Source: Tyto alba
Lineage: Eukaryota; Chordata; Aves; Strigiformes; Tytonidae
Length of the DNA stretch: 64,000 bases
Assembly: GCF_018691265.1 (NCBI RefSeq)
Contig: NW_024881283.1
Location: 8,675,731 to 8,739,730 of the forward strand
Direction of reading: 5' to 3'
Part shown: positions 1 through 12,847 of the stretch, in pieces
Layout of the letters: every line of letters starts with the position of its first letter
How positions within the stretch are numbered: position 1 is the stretch's first letter
Notes under the pieces: model-generated
Database searches by the model: none
Seen by the model: the letters and a program-made list of their open reading frames with translations, nothing else
Told to the model about the DNA's origin: nothing
Translations under genes and position numbers: made by a program

Positions 1-3000
1 CCAACCTGCGTTAAATCCATTATGGGATGCCTTGCGTTTGACATTTGCGTCTTTGTCCTTAATAATGACAGTAAATTTAAACACCCCAGGAGGGCTGCGG
101 GTAGCTGCCAGGTCTTGGGATGCTGTTGCTACGACTCCTTTAACATCGCCCCATGGGTGAGGCTGCTGGAGCTGCTTTGCCCAGGAGTAATGAGGGAGCT
201 GGTGTCTCCCCCACACTCACATCATAGGTGAAAGCTGCGCTCGCAAAAGCTAGATGTGATGCTGATAACCCACGGTTGCTTCCTGGTTACTAGGTAATAG
301 CACTGTCCCAGGTGAATCCTTCGTGCCTGCAAAGGTAATTTATCATATGGCTTTCCTGTTTGTGTTCTGCTAAGCTGAATCCAAGCCTTCCATTTATTTC
401 AGGACCTCAGAAAGAAATCAAAGCAGGGTTGCCAAAGGGCAGCAGAATTAAACTGTTTGCCTTTCCTTGGAAATGGCTTTAAATTAATTCTGGTGCTCGC
501 AGAGCTGAGTCTGCTGGTGATAACTGGGATGGGAGGCAGCTCTGGGCAGCTGTTTTGCAAACAGCGCTTGCGATTTTCTGCCTTCCCCTGCCCCGTAGCC
601 ATGTATATACGGTGCCAGAGTCCCCACAGCTTCTCTCAAGTGCAGACATGCATTAACTGCCTCCGGGAGCGAACACTTCCCTGCCCACCCCTGTCCCTGC
701 TGAGGGTCCTGCTGTGCTGCCCTGGGCTGGGTGCTCTGCAGGGGACCTGGTGTCCGGCTGCTGTGAATTCTGCCCGCGGGCGCTGCAGTGCCAGCGGGGC
801 ACTGACGGAGCTTCAGCTTCGTTGTGAATCTGGGCTGTTGTCGCTCCTGAACAAAGCAGCTCTCTAAGCCAGGCCTGCAGGGCTGTGAGATGAAATGCCG
901 TCTTTCCTCCAGCTCTCATGTTTATGTATATATGCTGTATACACTTCTATTATTCCACCTGTTTGATGATAATGGGTGTTTGGGATAGAGCAGCTGCTAA
1001 AGTGGCACGCGGGGCGGATCAAATCAGCAGGTGACATTTTTCACTGGGTTTATCTTTGAGAACAAGCTGGGCCTGCAATAAACTGGCTGCTCCTTCATTT
1101 ACTAGAGGACAAAGCTGCCATTATTCAGGGGCAGAAGAAAGCAAAACCCCAGGAGATGAGCTGAGTGCGTGTGCGATATCCCTGTTCTGACTGTGTGCAG
1201 GCATTAATGCAAGAACTCAAGGTCAAAGGCTACCCAGCTCTGAGAGTCGGAGGCAGAAGGGGCCTCCAGAAGGAAGAATGGTTTATTTCTTTATCTCATG
1301 GAGTCCTGTATCAATTATCCATGGCGCCTAACAGCCTAGGAAGGGAATAGATTTTCTGCTCTTTAAGAGAGGTTTTGCATGTACCGTTCATTTGCTGGGC
1401 AGAGGATGTAAACTCTGCATGGCTTTTGAGGCAGGAGGCTAAAAGCAGAGACATCGTGTAGCTTATGAGAGGGGAAAACCCAAAGGGCAACAGCTTTCCT
1501 TTTAATCTCAGGTGGTCCTTCTGTTTTTGTGAGGCAAATGGTGCTGATAATGTGAATTAGGGAAATCTGCTGTGCCCTGTTCTAGAGGGATTGCTGAGAA
1601 ATTGAAGAAGAAATTACCAGTCCTGTGTGGCAGAGAATTGTGACAGGGTTAAAGAAATCAGATCAGCTCAAAACCGGAGGGATTTAAAAAGCACTTTTGT
1701 TGAGCTTTTACAACAAGGAACTGCTACCTACCTCTCTCTGCTGCAGTATCATATCGTGACATGACCAGCTGTCCGTGTCCTGACACCAGGCTGCTGCCCA
1801 GCTGCCTTGCACCCCCTGGGGTTTCCAGTCTGCAGAGCAGTGCTGCGTCCTCTGGAGGGGATGCTCCTGAAGTGATGCTCCTGCGCCTCCCGCGTGATGA
1901 GTCTTGGTAAGACTCTGCTCACTGCAGCCTTAAGAAACCAGCGCTGTGGCAAAACCCGTCCTCAGCAGGAGGGCACAGCTACAGGAGCTCAAACAGAAGC
2001 GGCATTTCTGCTGAGCAGAGCAAGTGCTGAGCATTCATCCCAGCCTTGGCTTCTGAGGGGGGGACCCCGTTGCCTGTTGTGTTAACAGGCAGAGGAGAGG
2101 ATCCTGTGACATACAAATGGATCTGGGCTTCGGCACGGGCATCCCGCAGCACGGCTTGCACTTTCCCTCGCACCCAGCCAGGGCTCCGCTCGCTCAGCAA
2201 GTTACTGAGCCAGCTTTCCCTCTGGCAGCAGTGCTTGCTGCCAATTCCTCCTTGGTCCAGCAACGTGGGGGCTGGAAAAAGCCTGCCCTGAGCAGGAGAG
2301 GCTCTGAGGGGTACTTGGCAATTCCCAGGGTCTTGGCCTCTCTGGGGTAACAGGAGGTCATTTCCACCTTCAGATCAATTGAAATCACCTCCCTGTTTGG
2401 GGAGGGGAAAAAACATGTTTTGTTGTCTCGTGGCCTCACCAGTGAATTGATTACAGGAAGCAGTTGCTGTAGCATGAAAGAAAATGCCTCTTAGCTAGAC
2501 AACAACAAGCAGACTTGTTTTACTGTCTCTGCGACCTGTGTGCATGCTGCTTGCCTTGGTAGATCAAGGCATCAGAAAGCACTTCAGCAGATTTCATCCC
2601 TGCCTGCTTTGAGCACGCTCCCCTGCTGCCTCCTGCCTCTTCCAGCTCAGCTCTTTGAGCTCGGGAAACGTGTTCGTTTGGAAGCAACGCGTGGAGCAGC
2701 CCACGTGAACGGGGAACTTGTTTCTTTCCTCTGAAGCACCGGCGCTCGGGTGCCGAGCACAAAGTCCTGGCCAGATGCCACGGCGGGCTGTGAGCTGTTG
2801 TGCCCTTCGCTGCTCTTCCCTTGATCTCCTTCGTGGCCCCCGCTTGGGTCCGGTTTCCAAACTGAAAATCGCCAAGTGGGAGCGATTCGGGTCGGAGAGA
2901 GGGTTCTGACAGTGAGCGCACAGTGCCGCGGGGGATTGCGATGTCCCTGACTGATGGAGGCGATGGCAGCCCGGGTCTCTTCCAGCTGCTGAGCCCTGTG

Positions 3001-3985
3001 AGTGCCTCTGCTCCGCCCGAGGTGTGGGAGCTGCGGGCAGGACTGGTGCTGGCCTGGGTCATTTTGTTGGGCGAAGAGCATTCGCGCAACCTTTGCAGTC
3101 CGTGGAGCTGTGGTCTCTGCTGGCAGCAAGGTGGTAACAGCGAGCTGTGAGACGGAGGGAGGAATATCTCAGCCTTTTCTCCAGCAGCTCTGGCTGTCTG
3201 CACCTTCTCCTGTCACCCACCGAGGCCTCACCTTTGGTTTTCTGGTTTCCTGCAAAGCGCAGGAGCTGGGTCCGGCCATTCTGCTGACAGCCTGAGCCAG
3301 GATGTGGGATCCACAGCTGTCCCTTTATCCGTTTTTGAAAGGACATGAATTACTGCCTTTAGCACTTTCCAAAGTCTGGGATTCCTGACCTGTGTCTCGG
3401 GACACTTCTTTCTACAAAGGCACCATCTCTGCATGCACCAATTACACCCTCCTGCTCTTCTTCACACCCTTCCCTTCCCCAGACTTCCGTCTTTCCTTTT
3501 TCAGTTTTAATCCTTGCAATAAGCCTGCAAAATCCCAGGCAACAGGGGAAATCATCAGTCCAGGCAGATGGAGGCCTCAGATCACGAATCTCTTGCGTTT
3601 CCACCACCTGAGTACTGCGGTGTGAACCAGCCTCCCCCAGTCTGAAATTCGGTGTGAGTAGGATGGGAGTGGGTTCTTTGGAGAATGGTCTTTGGCGGTA
3701 GCCGGTTGTGCAGCAGAGGATGCGAGAGCTTCCTTCGATCCATCTTCTTCTCTTGACACCTCTTCAGGAATTATTATCTGGCTGTGTTTGTCATGTCCTT
3801 TGTAACTTAAGAGCCTGGCAGCTCCCTAGGGAAGGGGCCTCTTCCCTCCTGTGTAGCGTGGCCTTACAGCAAACCAATGGTCTCCCTGGTCTCTGCCCCA
3901 TTTTGCTGGGGTTATTTGCAGATGTCCCCACGGTGCCCTTGCTGCTGGGGCTGTCATTCATCTGGTTAGCAATTTTTGATGATGG
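1..3985. other. Non-coding stretch, no gene recognised
   Basis: Moderate-GC sequence with no recognisable exon, repeat array or RNA gene. Several open frames of 60-230 codons occur on both strands (the longest is minus, about 2520-3203), but they overlap one another in different frames. Their products are Ser/Pro/Arg-rich without any domain I know. It reads as intron or intergenic DNA. Confidence 0.6.
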
Positions 3986-4270
3986 AAATAAATGTAACCT
4001 CTTAAAGATCAGGCTCATATTGAAAATGCAATAATACAGAAAGCAATTGCTCTTTGAGTCAGCCGTTGAGGGCTTCTGACTGCTGTCTGCAGGGCTTAAT
4101 GCAGCAGGGAGTGTCTTCCTAATTGATGACATCTCTCCGCTGCTCCAGAACACTGATATCTGATCAATACGTGGTAGAAATGAAGCAGCATTAAATCTGT
4201 ACCTTCTCAGGACCTCCCATGAGAAGTGGAAGAAATATATTTGCAGCCTCGTAAAGCGATTTCCCGGCTG
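3986..4270. promoter_or_regulatory. AT-balanced island, possible conserved non-coding element
   Basis: The base composition drops from GC-rich to AT-balanced here, with clustered ATTGATGAC, TGATATCTGATCA and ATTAAA words. A minus-strand frame stays open through it (about 3791-4333, 180 codons) but shows no family I recognise. Calling it regulatory is inference from composition alone. Confidence 0.2.
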
Positions 4271-5079
4271 GAGACTGGCAGGGCATGCGCCTGCACGGAG
4301 CTCTGCAACGCTGCCTTCTGAATCCCGTCCCATCCCCGCGTTGCCATCGTTATGTCATATCTCCATGCTTCATAAAACTCGCGTTATAAACTCGAGTCTC
4401 CCTCATGTTTGCTGTGTAGCTGAAGCAGAAAACAGATGAGAGTGGCTCTGGGATCTAAAGGCTGGGAGAATGTCTCCCGCTCACCTGGAGTCCAGCACTG
4501 CCTCTCTAGTGAGAAAAGGGTCGTAAAACACCAACAGTGTTGGTTTAATGCATGTTTTGCATTTGCTGCAAGACAAAGAATGGATTTTAGATGGATGCCT
4601 TGGCAGAATTCAGGCGAGACGTGATTCTTGTTCCCTTGACAAGGGTGTTTCAAGGGCAAACACTTAGTGATGCTGAGGACAGTGACCTTCTGAATCCGCA
4701 CTATAATATCTCCGGTATGTGCAGCCCTCTGGCTCCTCGCCCTCTGCAGCCATGGGGCTGCACAGCCAGGCATCTCCCCATCCCGTCGCTCGCCATGCTG
4801 CACCGAGGCCATGAACCTGTTGCACATGGGGACCCGGGGTGTGCCGGGGTGAGATGCTCTGCCGGTGGCAGGCTGCGTGTGCCAGGGCTCTTCCGTAACC
4901 TCGTATGGGAGCGAGAGTGCCGGGGAGAGGTGAAGCGACGGTAATTCCCAGCAGTCGAGGCAGTGGGACCCTCAGTTGCAGACTGCTCCTTGCAGAAGCT
5001 TGCAAAATGGAAACTTTTGCTGTTCAAATGGCATCAGCTCGTTCCTGCGTTGGTGAGATCGTCCCAGCATGACCCCAGA

Positions 5080-5480
5080 GCCGAACGTCGTTGCTGCTAG
5101 AGGAGAGGTTTCGGAGGCTGCCTTCTCGTTTCACCGGGGTGCTGACTCCTCCGCGGCTTGATCTTTGTAAACCTCCCCTTACGAGCCACAGGAGGCGTGT
5201 TGTGGATCAAAAGGTATTTTAACTTGGCTGCCGTTGTTGCCCTTAGACCCAGAGTGAAATTAGAAATATAATCCATCTCCTGTACGCCGGGTGACATCCC
5301 AGCCTGTCTGAATTCTGCAGCTATATTTTGTGATTACCAGCGATGTAGATGCTATTCCCGGTTCAGCTACAGCCTGGCTTGCCCATCTGCTGTCTGCCTC
5401 GCACAATCTGAATGCAATCCCAGAGGGAGACGGGACATATTTGTCACCTGGCTGAGCACGACAGGTCCAGACCACCAAGG
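5080..5480. promoter_or_regulatory. Possible conserved non-coding element
   Basis: About 400 bp of mixed composition with non-repetitive, information-rich sequence. It includes a TCF-like GATCTTTGTAAA word and AT-rich stretches near 5205-5275 and 5320-5345. It lies about 300 bp upstream of the CpG island. No open frame looks coding. Conservation is untested. Confidence 0.25.
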
Positions 5481-5769
5481 TGTCTAGATGTCCCTTAGCA
5501 GGATGTCTTTGCTAACTAAGAGAAGCGAGATGGATGTAGGGGTGGCAGAGCCCAGCGTGGGTGGGTTCCTGGCCAAAAAGAGCATATCCATAAATAACTT
5601 CCCTTCTTGGTTATGGTCCAAAGTGGTGTATATCAAACAGAGAGGCCTGTGGGCTCAGACTCCTTTGGTTTTGATGCTGGATCCATCTTTCATGTTCATC
5701 TAAGTTGTTGCCATCTGGTAGAGCACCTGCCTTCGCCTTGCCAAGGAGTGAAGAGCAGGCTGACGTGGT

Positions 5770-6180
5770 GTGGTGCCCCGGGATTTATCCCGGCGGCACT
5801 GGGAGGGACGGGGACCGATTCATCCCACGGGATGATGGAAGGGGATGGCCAGCCAGGGCCGGCTGGCGCGACGGCGGCGTGTCTCCCCGTGTCCTGGCGG
5901 AACGGCTCTCCTGCTCCCTGCCGGGGCTCAGCGGAGCGGGTGACGTGCCGTGGCTTAACGAGCTGCCGCTTCCCCGTCCCCTCGCTGCCGGCACGGGGGG
6001 AAGGCACGGGGGGGTGTGCCAGTGGTCGCCCTGGCATCGCCGGGGCCAGGCCGTGAGCCCTCTCCACCCCCAGCACGCGTACCCTGGGCTTGCCGTGGGC
6101 CTGGGGCAGAAACACAGCCGCCCTTCCGAAAGCGCGGGCCGCCCGCCCCAAAGCCCATCTGAGGGGGGGCCAGGCTGCTT
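5770..6180. promoter_or_regulatory. CpG island
   Basis: A hand count gives about 35 CpG dinucleotides in 5821-6180, in sequence of roughly two-thirds G+C. That is close to the number expected without CpG depletion, whereas the flanks are clearly CpG-poor. In vertebrates such islands usually mark promoters or unmethylated regulatory DNA. I see no TATA box or convincing first coding exon. Frames stay open on both strands for 140-250 codons, as GC content alone would produce. It could be the promoter of an unannotated transcript or an orphan island. Confidence 0.55.
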
Positions 6181-9100
6181 CTCCACGTGCTCGAGCAGGC
6201 TGCTTTGCAAACGGCTTGCAGAACTCCGTGGGGATGAAACCTGAGGATTTTATGACGCTCTCCCTGCTTTTCCAGGAAGGGCTCTTTGCCGAGGCAGGGC
6301 TCGTTGGGCTGCAGTGAAATGGGATTTTCAGGCTCATGTACATTTCTGGGAATCTCCTGTCCTGGAAGAGAGGAGACCAACTCACCCGTGTTACAGCACA
6401 GTGCCGCAGCTCTTCGGTTTCTCTGTTCCCACTTCCCAAATGACTTTTAAAAACCTGTTAAAACCACTGGAGCATTTCTCGATTCGCATCGTTGTACTTC
6501 AGAGAACACGCTGGAGAGTGCGTCAGCCTGAAAGCGTGATAGGAACAAATTTTGAAGAGCTTTTGATGTGAGGGGAAAGAGGGGAATTGGCCTGCGTAGG
6601 AAGGGTCCTTGGCACTGCAACACAGAGAGCTTTTAAAAAAAAAAAATCTGCAATTTGTTTAGCCGTTTCCTACCCAGTTTTCTCACATTCCTAGAACTGA
6701 CTCATAAACCTGCTGCTCTGCATTTCTGATATTCAGCCTGAGGGCCTAATTCACGCAGTCCTGGATGTCTTGGAGCTCTGCAGCCTCTCTGTACCATTGC
6801 GGAGCACGTGGAAGAGCTCAGCAGAAAGTGCTCTCCACCTCCCAGGATTCATCTCAGGGACCCCTGGTCTGTAGGAAAGTTTTGTGTTAGGTTTGTCTTT
6901 GTTTTTGTTTTTTTTTTTTACTTGGAGGCAGCTGATTGCCATTTAATTAACAACAGTTAGCATGTTTCTTGAGCATTTGGGAAGTGTCCAGATGAGCTTT
7001 GTTCCAGGATGCTGCTCTCTGTGGTTTACCCCAGGGCTCAGGCGAGTTGTTAATGGGGATTCAGATGCTGCCCCGACTGGGTGTGTGCATGAGAATCCCT
7101 CGGCAATGGTAGGAAATATGCTTTGAAAGTTAGCCTGGATAATCTATAAATACAGAGGGAGCTTTGGCAGGGTCAGAAACAAATCCGTGACATTTTGCAT
7201 CAGCAGGGAGAAAACAAAATTTCATCCAAGGTTTTATTCAATAGAGAAACTGATAATAAACCTTCCTTCCTCCAAACGGTCCATTGCCATGGCAACTGGC
7301 GTGACATGCCAGGATGCAGGGATGGATGCAAAGTGTCACCGTGAGGAGGGCTGCAGCGTTCCGTGGGTTCATCAAGGCAACGAGCGAGCGTAGCAGCAGT
7401 GGGGCATTTGTACGGGTTCGCTCCTGCCGCGGCTTGCTCCAGTCGGCAGAGGTTCAGGTTAGCCCGAGGAAGGAGGGCAAGGTCTGGGGAATTTTGATTT
7501 CAGCTTAAAACAGCAAAGCGCAGCTTGGACTAGGTTGGGGGGGGCGGGGGGAGCTAAATTTGCAGCAGGACTGGCGATGGCAGAGCAGCTCTTGCCGTCG
7601 TGGCGGGTGGCACTGTGCGTGTCCCATCCGAACAGAAGAGGGAGAGGCCTTTGTGCCCTGCACCCCTCGGCTGCCTCCGGCGTGCGGGCTGCTGTCTCCC
7701 AGGGGTCACAGCTGACAGACCACCCAGGATTGAGCAGGGGATGTGAGACACCTGGGAGCAGACCAGTGAGGTTATAATCTCTGTTCCCTTTCTGTCCAGG
7801 GAGGAAGGAGGGTCCTTTGGTTTATCAGTCACACAGCGTGTGACCCACGTTTGGTTTTTTGTTTGGTTGGTTGGTTGTTTTTTTTTTCCACCCCCAGAAA
7901 GAGCAGGCAGTGGTGGTTTGAGGTCAAAGCCAGCACTTTAAAATCTTATCCCCATGAACAAGAGCAGTCATCAGTAGCCAAGAGCATTGGGCACTTGTCT
8001 GGGATGTGGATTTAAGTCCCTCCTGTGAATGAGACCCTAACACTCGATTCTGCTGCCCTTGGCTGGCAGAGCAGCATCACTGATGGGGACCGTGGCACAA
8101 AGAAATTGTCACTAGGTAAGAGAGAGAGCGAAGGGAAAGGGTTTAGGAACAGCTTTCTTCCCAGGGAAGGGCTGTCAGGGAAGCAGTAGGAGATGGAAGG
8201 ATGCCAGCCTGGACCTGCCTGCCCTGCCCAGAGACGATGTCGGTATGGCAAGGAGGGCAGCAGGACTGAGCCAGGCCCTTGAGGCTCCCTGAGAGGGAAG
8301 GCAGCTTTTTTTCTGGCCCTTCTTTTTGCAACCTTTCTGGATGTTAAAACCTTCTGTTTTTTCCTCTGGAGGCTAGCGATCACATAGCTGGGGAGGCTTG
8401 TCTGTGCCTGTCACCTTCCTGTCCTCCACGCAGGAGCAGAGAGTGGCTGCAAGAGTAGGCTGCTGTGGACTTTTAAGATGGAAAATAAAATCTGGAAGTG
8501 GAGCAGGTTATATTCTTTCCTTGCAGGTGGAAATTGTAGATCTCCTGGGGGTATGTTGATGCCTGTGGCAGCCCTTCCTGGTCATTATTTCATAGCCTGC
8601 AGGCCTCCCTGTGACAGCCATCACCCCTGCGCCTGGTGTCCTTGTTGGTCATCTGGTTTGGAGAGTGAATCTTTGTGCTCCCCAGCGTGTGTCAGGGAAA
8701 GCGCTGTGCAGAGTAGTTGTTTTATCTCCTGCAGAGGCAGGCGCTGTCATTTAGCCAGAGTCAGGAGGGAGAGCAGATGGTGACCTGTTTTTGCCAGTGA
8801 AAGAATGAGGTTGGAAAGTCACCGTTGAAGTGAGGACATGGGGAAGAGGCTGCCTGGCAGCCCCTTCGATAAACAAGACTTCATTTTAGCTGGCCCCAGC
8901 GTGAGGCTTAAGACCTGCCTTTTCCCACGCTCAGGGAGGAAGATGTGCTCTTGGCGAGGAGGTATGGTTGAAAATGTAGATCTCTGTGGTCCTTAATTTT
9001 TAACCCGTGGTGTTATGTTTTACCATCTTTAATGTGGTAGGATGGGAAGAATTGTCCATCATGTGTCTGGTCTCCAATTGTTCACACCCAGAACTCCAGA

Positions 9101-10119
9101 AGTGGTGACCCTCCGTTAGATAGAACCCCACTGGTAATGTTTCAGCCTGATGCCTGATACAGATTTGTCTGAAGCAGGAAGGATGAGACTATTTTTCTCC
9201 TTTGTTTTCCTGTGTACAGTTAACTATTGTAAGATGATTCACTGTTATGCATATAAACATATGCTTCTTCTTGGAGTGTTGCTAATTTCTTGGCTTCAGC
9301 AGCTTCTTCTGGGAGTTTGGCCACATTTGGTTCATGTCGAGTGAACAAGTGTTGTTAATGCCTGTTGCTTTGTGTGGGGTTTGGTTACAGGGGAATTGTG
9401 GGTTGAAGCTTGGTCCCTGCTCAGCATTCATCTCCTGCCTTGAAGATAAGTTAATTGCTGGCAATTTTTGCTGTAGCAGAAGGTGCCCGAGGCAGAGCGG
9501 GTTGCCCCTAGCAGGAGGATTCAGAAGTCACCTCAGATGCAGGGCTGGGAGGCGCTGGATGAGTTACCCTGGGAGGGATTTGCTGATTTTGAAGCATTTT
9601 GGGTACGTTGTCCCTTGCAGCGACGTGATCCGCAGCGGAAGACGTGGCTGTAGCTTTCCAACGGGGAAGATGAAATAACAGAGAAAGGATTTGGAGGGCG
9701 GGTAAACGAACCCTTTGCCTCACGATGGTTCATCCGAGTCTGCCCAAGGTCCCATGTAGATCAGAAGGTTTCCAGCTGCTGGCTCCTGCATGAGATGGAG
9801 GGTGATCTGGAACCCGCACAGGGCAATGCCCCACGTAAGCGGTGGGGCAGAGGGGCTGCCCCCCACGCTGCCACAGTCCAGCAGCCGGGGAGCCCCACGG
9901 CACAACTGCCCGGGAGATCCCAGTTCTGCTGGAACCAGCCTGGCAAGGGAATGGATGTCGCTGTATGAAACAAGGGTGCTGTGCACCGGCCAGGTATTTG
10001 GGAAGTATTAATGGGAGGGAGAGAGTGTTTCCAGCCCTGAGGAAGTGGTAAAGCAGGCTGGAATGGTCTGATGCAAAATGTGGGCGCGCAGGGAGATACC
10101 TTGAGCGAGAGGGTGGGGA
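6181..10119. other. Non-coding stretch, no gene recognised
   Basis: Ordinary moderate-GC sequence with short A and T tracts (A12 at 6635-6646, T12 at 6908-6919). AT-richer patches lie near 6430-6580 and 9130-9320. Open frames are short and lack recognisable domains. Nothing here supports a gene. Confidence 0.55.
7851..7888. repeat. T/TTGG-rich simple sequence
   Basis: A 38-bp low-complexity run of T tracts and TTGG repeats, ending in an 11-base T run before a C-rich stretch. It is simple sequence of no known function. Confidence 0.85.
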
Positions 10120-10310
10120 GCATTATGGTAATTAGGACAGGGGATACAGGGAAGCAAATGACTCACTCAGAGATTAGGTAAATCTCAGCAGGATTATTAT
10201 TATTATAAGGGAAAATCCTGCAGATGTTGAATCTCAACACCTTAAGAAGTCACCTTGAAAGGGGAACTCCCCGGGGCGTTGACCGTGGAAAAATGCATTT
10301 TGATTTAATG
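10120..10310. promoter_or_regulatory. AT-rich island with AP-1-type site
   Basis: It contains GGTAATTAGG, a consensus AP-1 word TGACTCA at 10159-10165, a short ATT repeat (about 10192-10206) and a TTTTGATTTAATG block. The surrounding sequence is GC-richer. A regulatory role is inferred from motif content only. Confidence 0.25.
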
Positions 10311-11038
10311 GGGATTTGGGTGCAAAACCGTGGCTAGTTCTGGCCGTGCTGATCCATCCCTCTGTAAGAGAGATTCAAACCCCTTTGCAGCCCGTGTGGC
10401 GGGGCAGATGGCACAGCACACAGGTCGGTAACGTCCTTAGGTGGAGGACAGGGGTCTGGGTAGCCCAGCTGTCCTTTGGTGCTCGCCGTGTCCGGTCGTG
10501 CTGCCCGTTGCAGTCGGCTGTGGAAGGCTGCTCGGGTGGAAATGCCCCGCGGAGTTCCCCTTTCTGTTTCTGCAGGACGGCGCCACCGGCAGCCAGCGAT
10601 GGTGGAAGTGATACCGGTGATACCGCCCTGGGGACGGAGTTCAACTGGTCCTGCTCCAGGGCACGTGGCACTCGGGGGCACCTCAGGTATCCCCGCTGGC
10701 AAACTGTGATGTGGCTGCGACCCCCCCCCCACGTAGGAGGATCCCTGTTCCAGGTGGTCTGTCCCCACCGAGGCTGGGCTTGGGGCAGGGGGTTGCTTGC
10801 AGGGGGGATGCGATGGTAAAGGTGGGGAATGCTAGCTCAGAGAGTCACGGTGGCCCAGGTTTTCTTATCTTGGTAGGACTCCCCGCTGTCTGGGGAACTG
10901 GCTGCTAGTGCAATCCAGTCTATGATCCTTCTGGTTGAAATACGAACTTTCAGAGCATGAAATGTTTATTAATCAGGCAGCAGTATTTGGGCATGCAGCC
11001 GTGTGAGGCAATAGCTCTGAGATGTGAGAACTGCTCTG

Positions 11039-11064
11039 TTTTTTTGTTGGTTTTTTTTTTTTTT
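11039..11064. repeat. T-rich tract
   Basis: T7, GTTGG and T14 in a 26-bp low-complexity tract. Confidence 0.85.
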
Positions 11065-11339
11065 GCAAACTGTCAGGATCCTCAGTTCCTTCGGATGACC
11101 CTGCACAGGGAAGAAGGGGGCAATTAGGTTACGAAGATCTCTGTGAGAGGGTTATGCAGCGGTGGGTTTCGGTGTGGGGTGGACCTCAGGAGAGCACTGC
11201 AGTTTAGCCTTCTGCTCTTCAGCCCTTCTCTTTCCCCTGCAAGATCGTGGGTTAGCCTGGTGTAGGCAGGGAAAGGTGGATCTGTAACAGTCTCCTGCTC
11301 ATTCCCAGCCCTCTTCGGAGCTGCTGAAAACGTCTCTGA

Positions 11340-11680
11340 GCAGCAGCCGTCGTTTCAGGTCACGACTGAGATTTGTGAACCGAGACGCACAGAGCAAAGC
11401 CCGCGGTCTCGCCTCGAGTCATCTCCCGGCAGAGTGACTCTCCGACAAAGACCTGTGCTCGGAGGCTGCGACGGCTGCGGCAAATCACCGGAGGAGTCTG
11501 CAGGCAGCCCGTGACCTCTGCCCGCTGCTCCCGTCCCTCTGAATTAGCAGGGCCTCGTTAGCACTGCGGCTGAACCTCTGCCGCTCTGGCATTCCCCTCC
11601 AGCCGGCAGCAGCTCTGTGCCGGGCGAGTAAGTCGGGGCTGCCGGGCTCTCCGAGCACCGTTACATACCACATGGGCTGG
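11340..11680. promoter_or_regulatory. CpG-enriched patch
   Basis: A hand count gives about 28 CpGs in 11341-11664, more than the flanks but fewer than in the 5.8-6.2 kb island. It may be a weak CpG island or simply a GC-rich stretch. No promoter motif was identified. Confidence 0.3.
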
Positions 11681-12286
11681 GGGGGGGTCAAGCTGAGGGC
11701 TTTTCTTCTTGCTCCTGCAGCTCCAGAGCAGCGTGCGAGTCAAAAAGGGGATTTCTGTGCGGGCTAACGTCTCGCCCAGGCTCTGAGAGCGAGCTCTGCC
11801 TCTCCATTTATTGCTGACAAGAAAGATGCGGTGAGCTGAGTGGTTTCAGTGCAGCCCACCCTGCCCTTGTCCTCTGTCGTCTTCAGGGAAAATGAGTGTA
11901 AAATGTTGATTTGGAGTCTGGCTCTGCAGCCCTGGCTCAGCGGGGCTCCCCGTGAGCACTGGGCAAGGGGAAAAGGAGCCGCCGCTGCCCAGACCTTCAT
12001 CAGCGAGGGCGTCTGCATTGCCTGGGATGCCGGCTGGTGTAGCAGACAGTGCAGAGGGGAGTTGTTTCATTTATTTGAGCTGTCTGGTCGTGGGGAAGCA
12101 CTCCCCACGGGGGATCGGTGACAGCGCCCGGGGTGAGCCAGGTTTGCTGGCAGTGCTCCCGCAGCCAGTCTCTTGCACCCTGGCCGATGGGTAGGTGACC
12201 TTTGTTTTATTTATAATCACAGCTCCGTAATTCCCCAGGTAGCAGATGAGCAGCAGTCCTGTCGTGAAGTGCAGTGCCTTGGCTCG

Positions 12287-12296
12287 CTATAAATAG
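12287..12296. promoter_or_regulatory. MEF2-type site
   Basis: CTATAAATAG matches the MEF2 consensus (CTA, four A/T, TAG) exactly. A word of this degeneracy is expected a few times by chance in 64 kb, so binding is speculative. Confidence 0.2.
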
Positions 12297-12803
12297 ATTA
12301 GACCTTAATCCTAAAAAGATAAAGCAGTGCTGCTACTCGGGCAGATTAAATGATGTCGGGGGGAATTTTCCAGCCTGTGGAGCGGCGGGATGGAGGCAGC
12401 GACCATCACGGCTTCGTGGCAGTCCGGGTTGTCACACGAAGCCTTTATTCCTGACCCAGAGCATCCATCCTCTCTGCATTTTGTTCTTTTGAGCGTGATT
12501 AGCATACGTGGTGCTCCAAGATGCCAAGATACACCCCGGCAGGGCTCACGTACCTGGCCGTGGGACGTGCCCGGCAGCCGGCGGCGTGGGGGGACGGGGC
12601 TCTGCAGTCACGTGCAGTGATGCTGTGGGTGGTGGATATGCTGACCTGGAAAGATATGAAAGGATGAGTATCCACGGCAGATAAAAGTCTGCCTTGTGTT
12701 TGCCACAGGCTGCAGCTGCCTCTAAATGCTGTTATGCAACATGAAGTTCCCTTTCGTGTGGAATTTGACTTTAACAACCTTACAATTTAGTAGAGCGATG
12801 AGG

Positions 12804-12812
12804 TTTTTTTTT

Positions 12813-12847
<35 letters not shown>
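12804..12847. repeat. Poly(T) tract
   Basis: T10, one C, then T33: the longest homopolymer in the window. It could be the reverse complement of an old retroposon poly(A) tail, but no element body or target-site duplication is visible beside it. Confidence 0.95.

Noticed and set aside
3791..4333. 180-codon minus-strand open frame in AT-balanced sequence
   Set aside because: Longer than expected in this composition, but with no domain, no splice sites and no codon bias that I can see. Treated as non-coding; a database search could overturn this.
12804..12847. Poly(T) as the tail of a minus-strand processed pseudogene
   Set aside because: No open or disrupted coding sequence and no target-site duplication could be recognised next to it.
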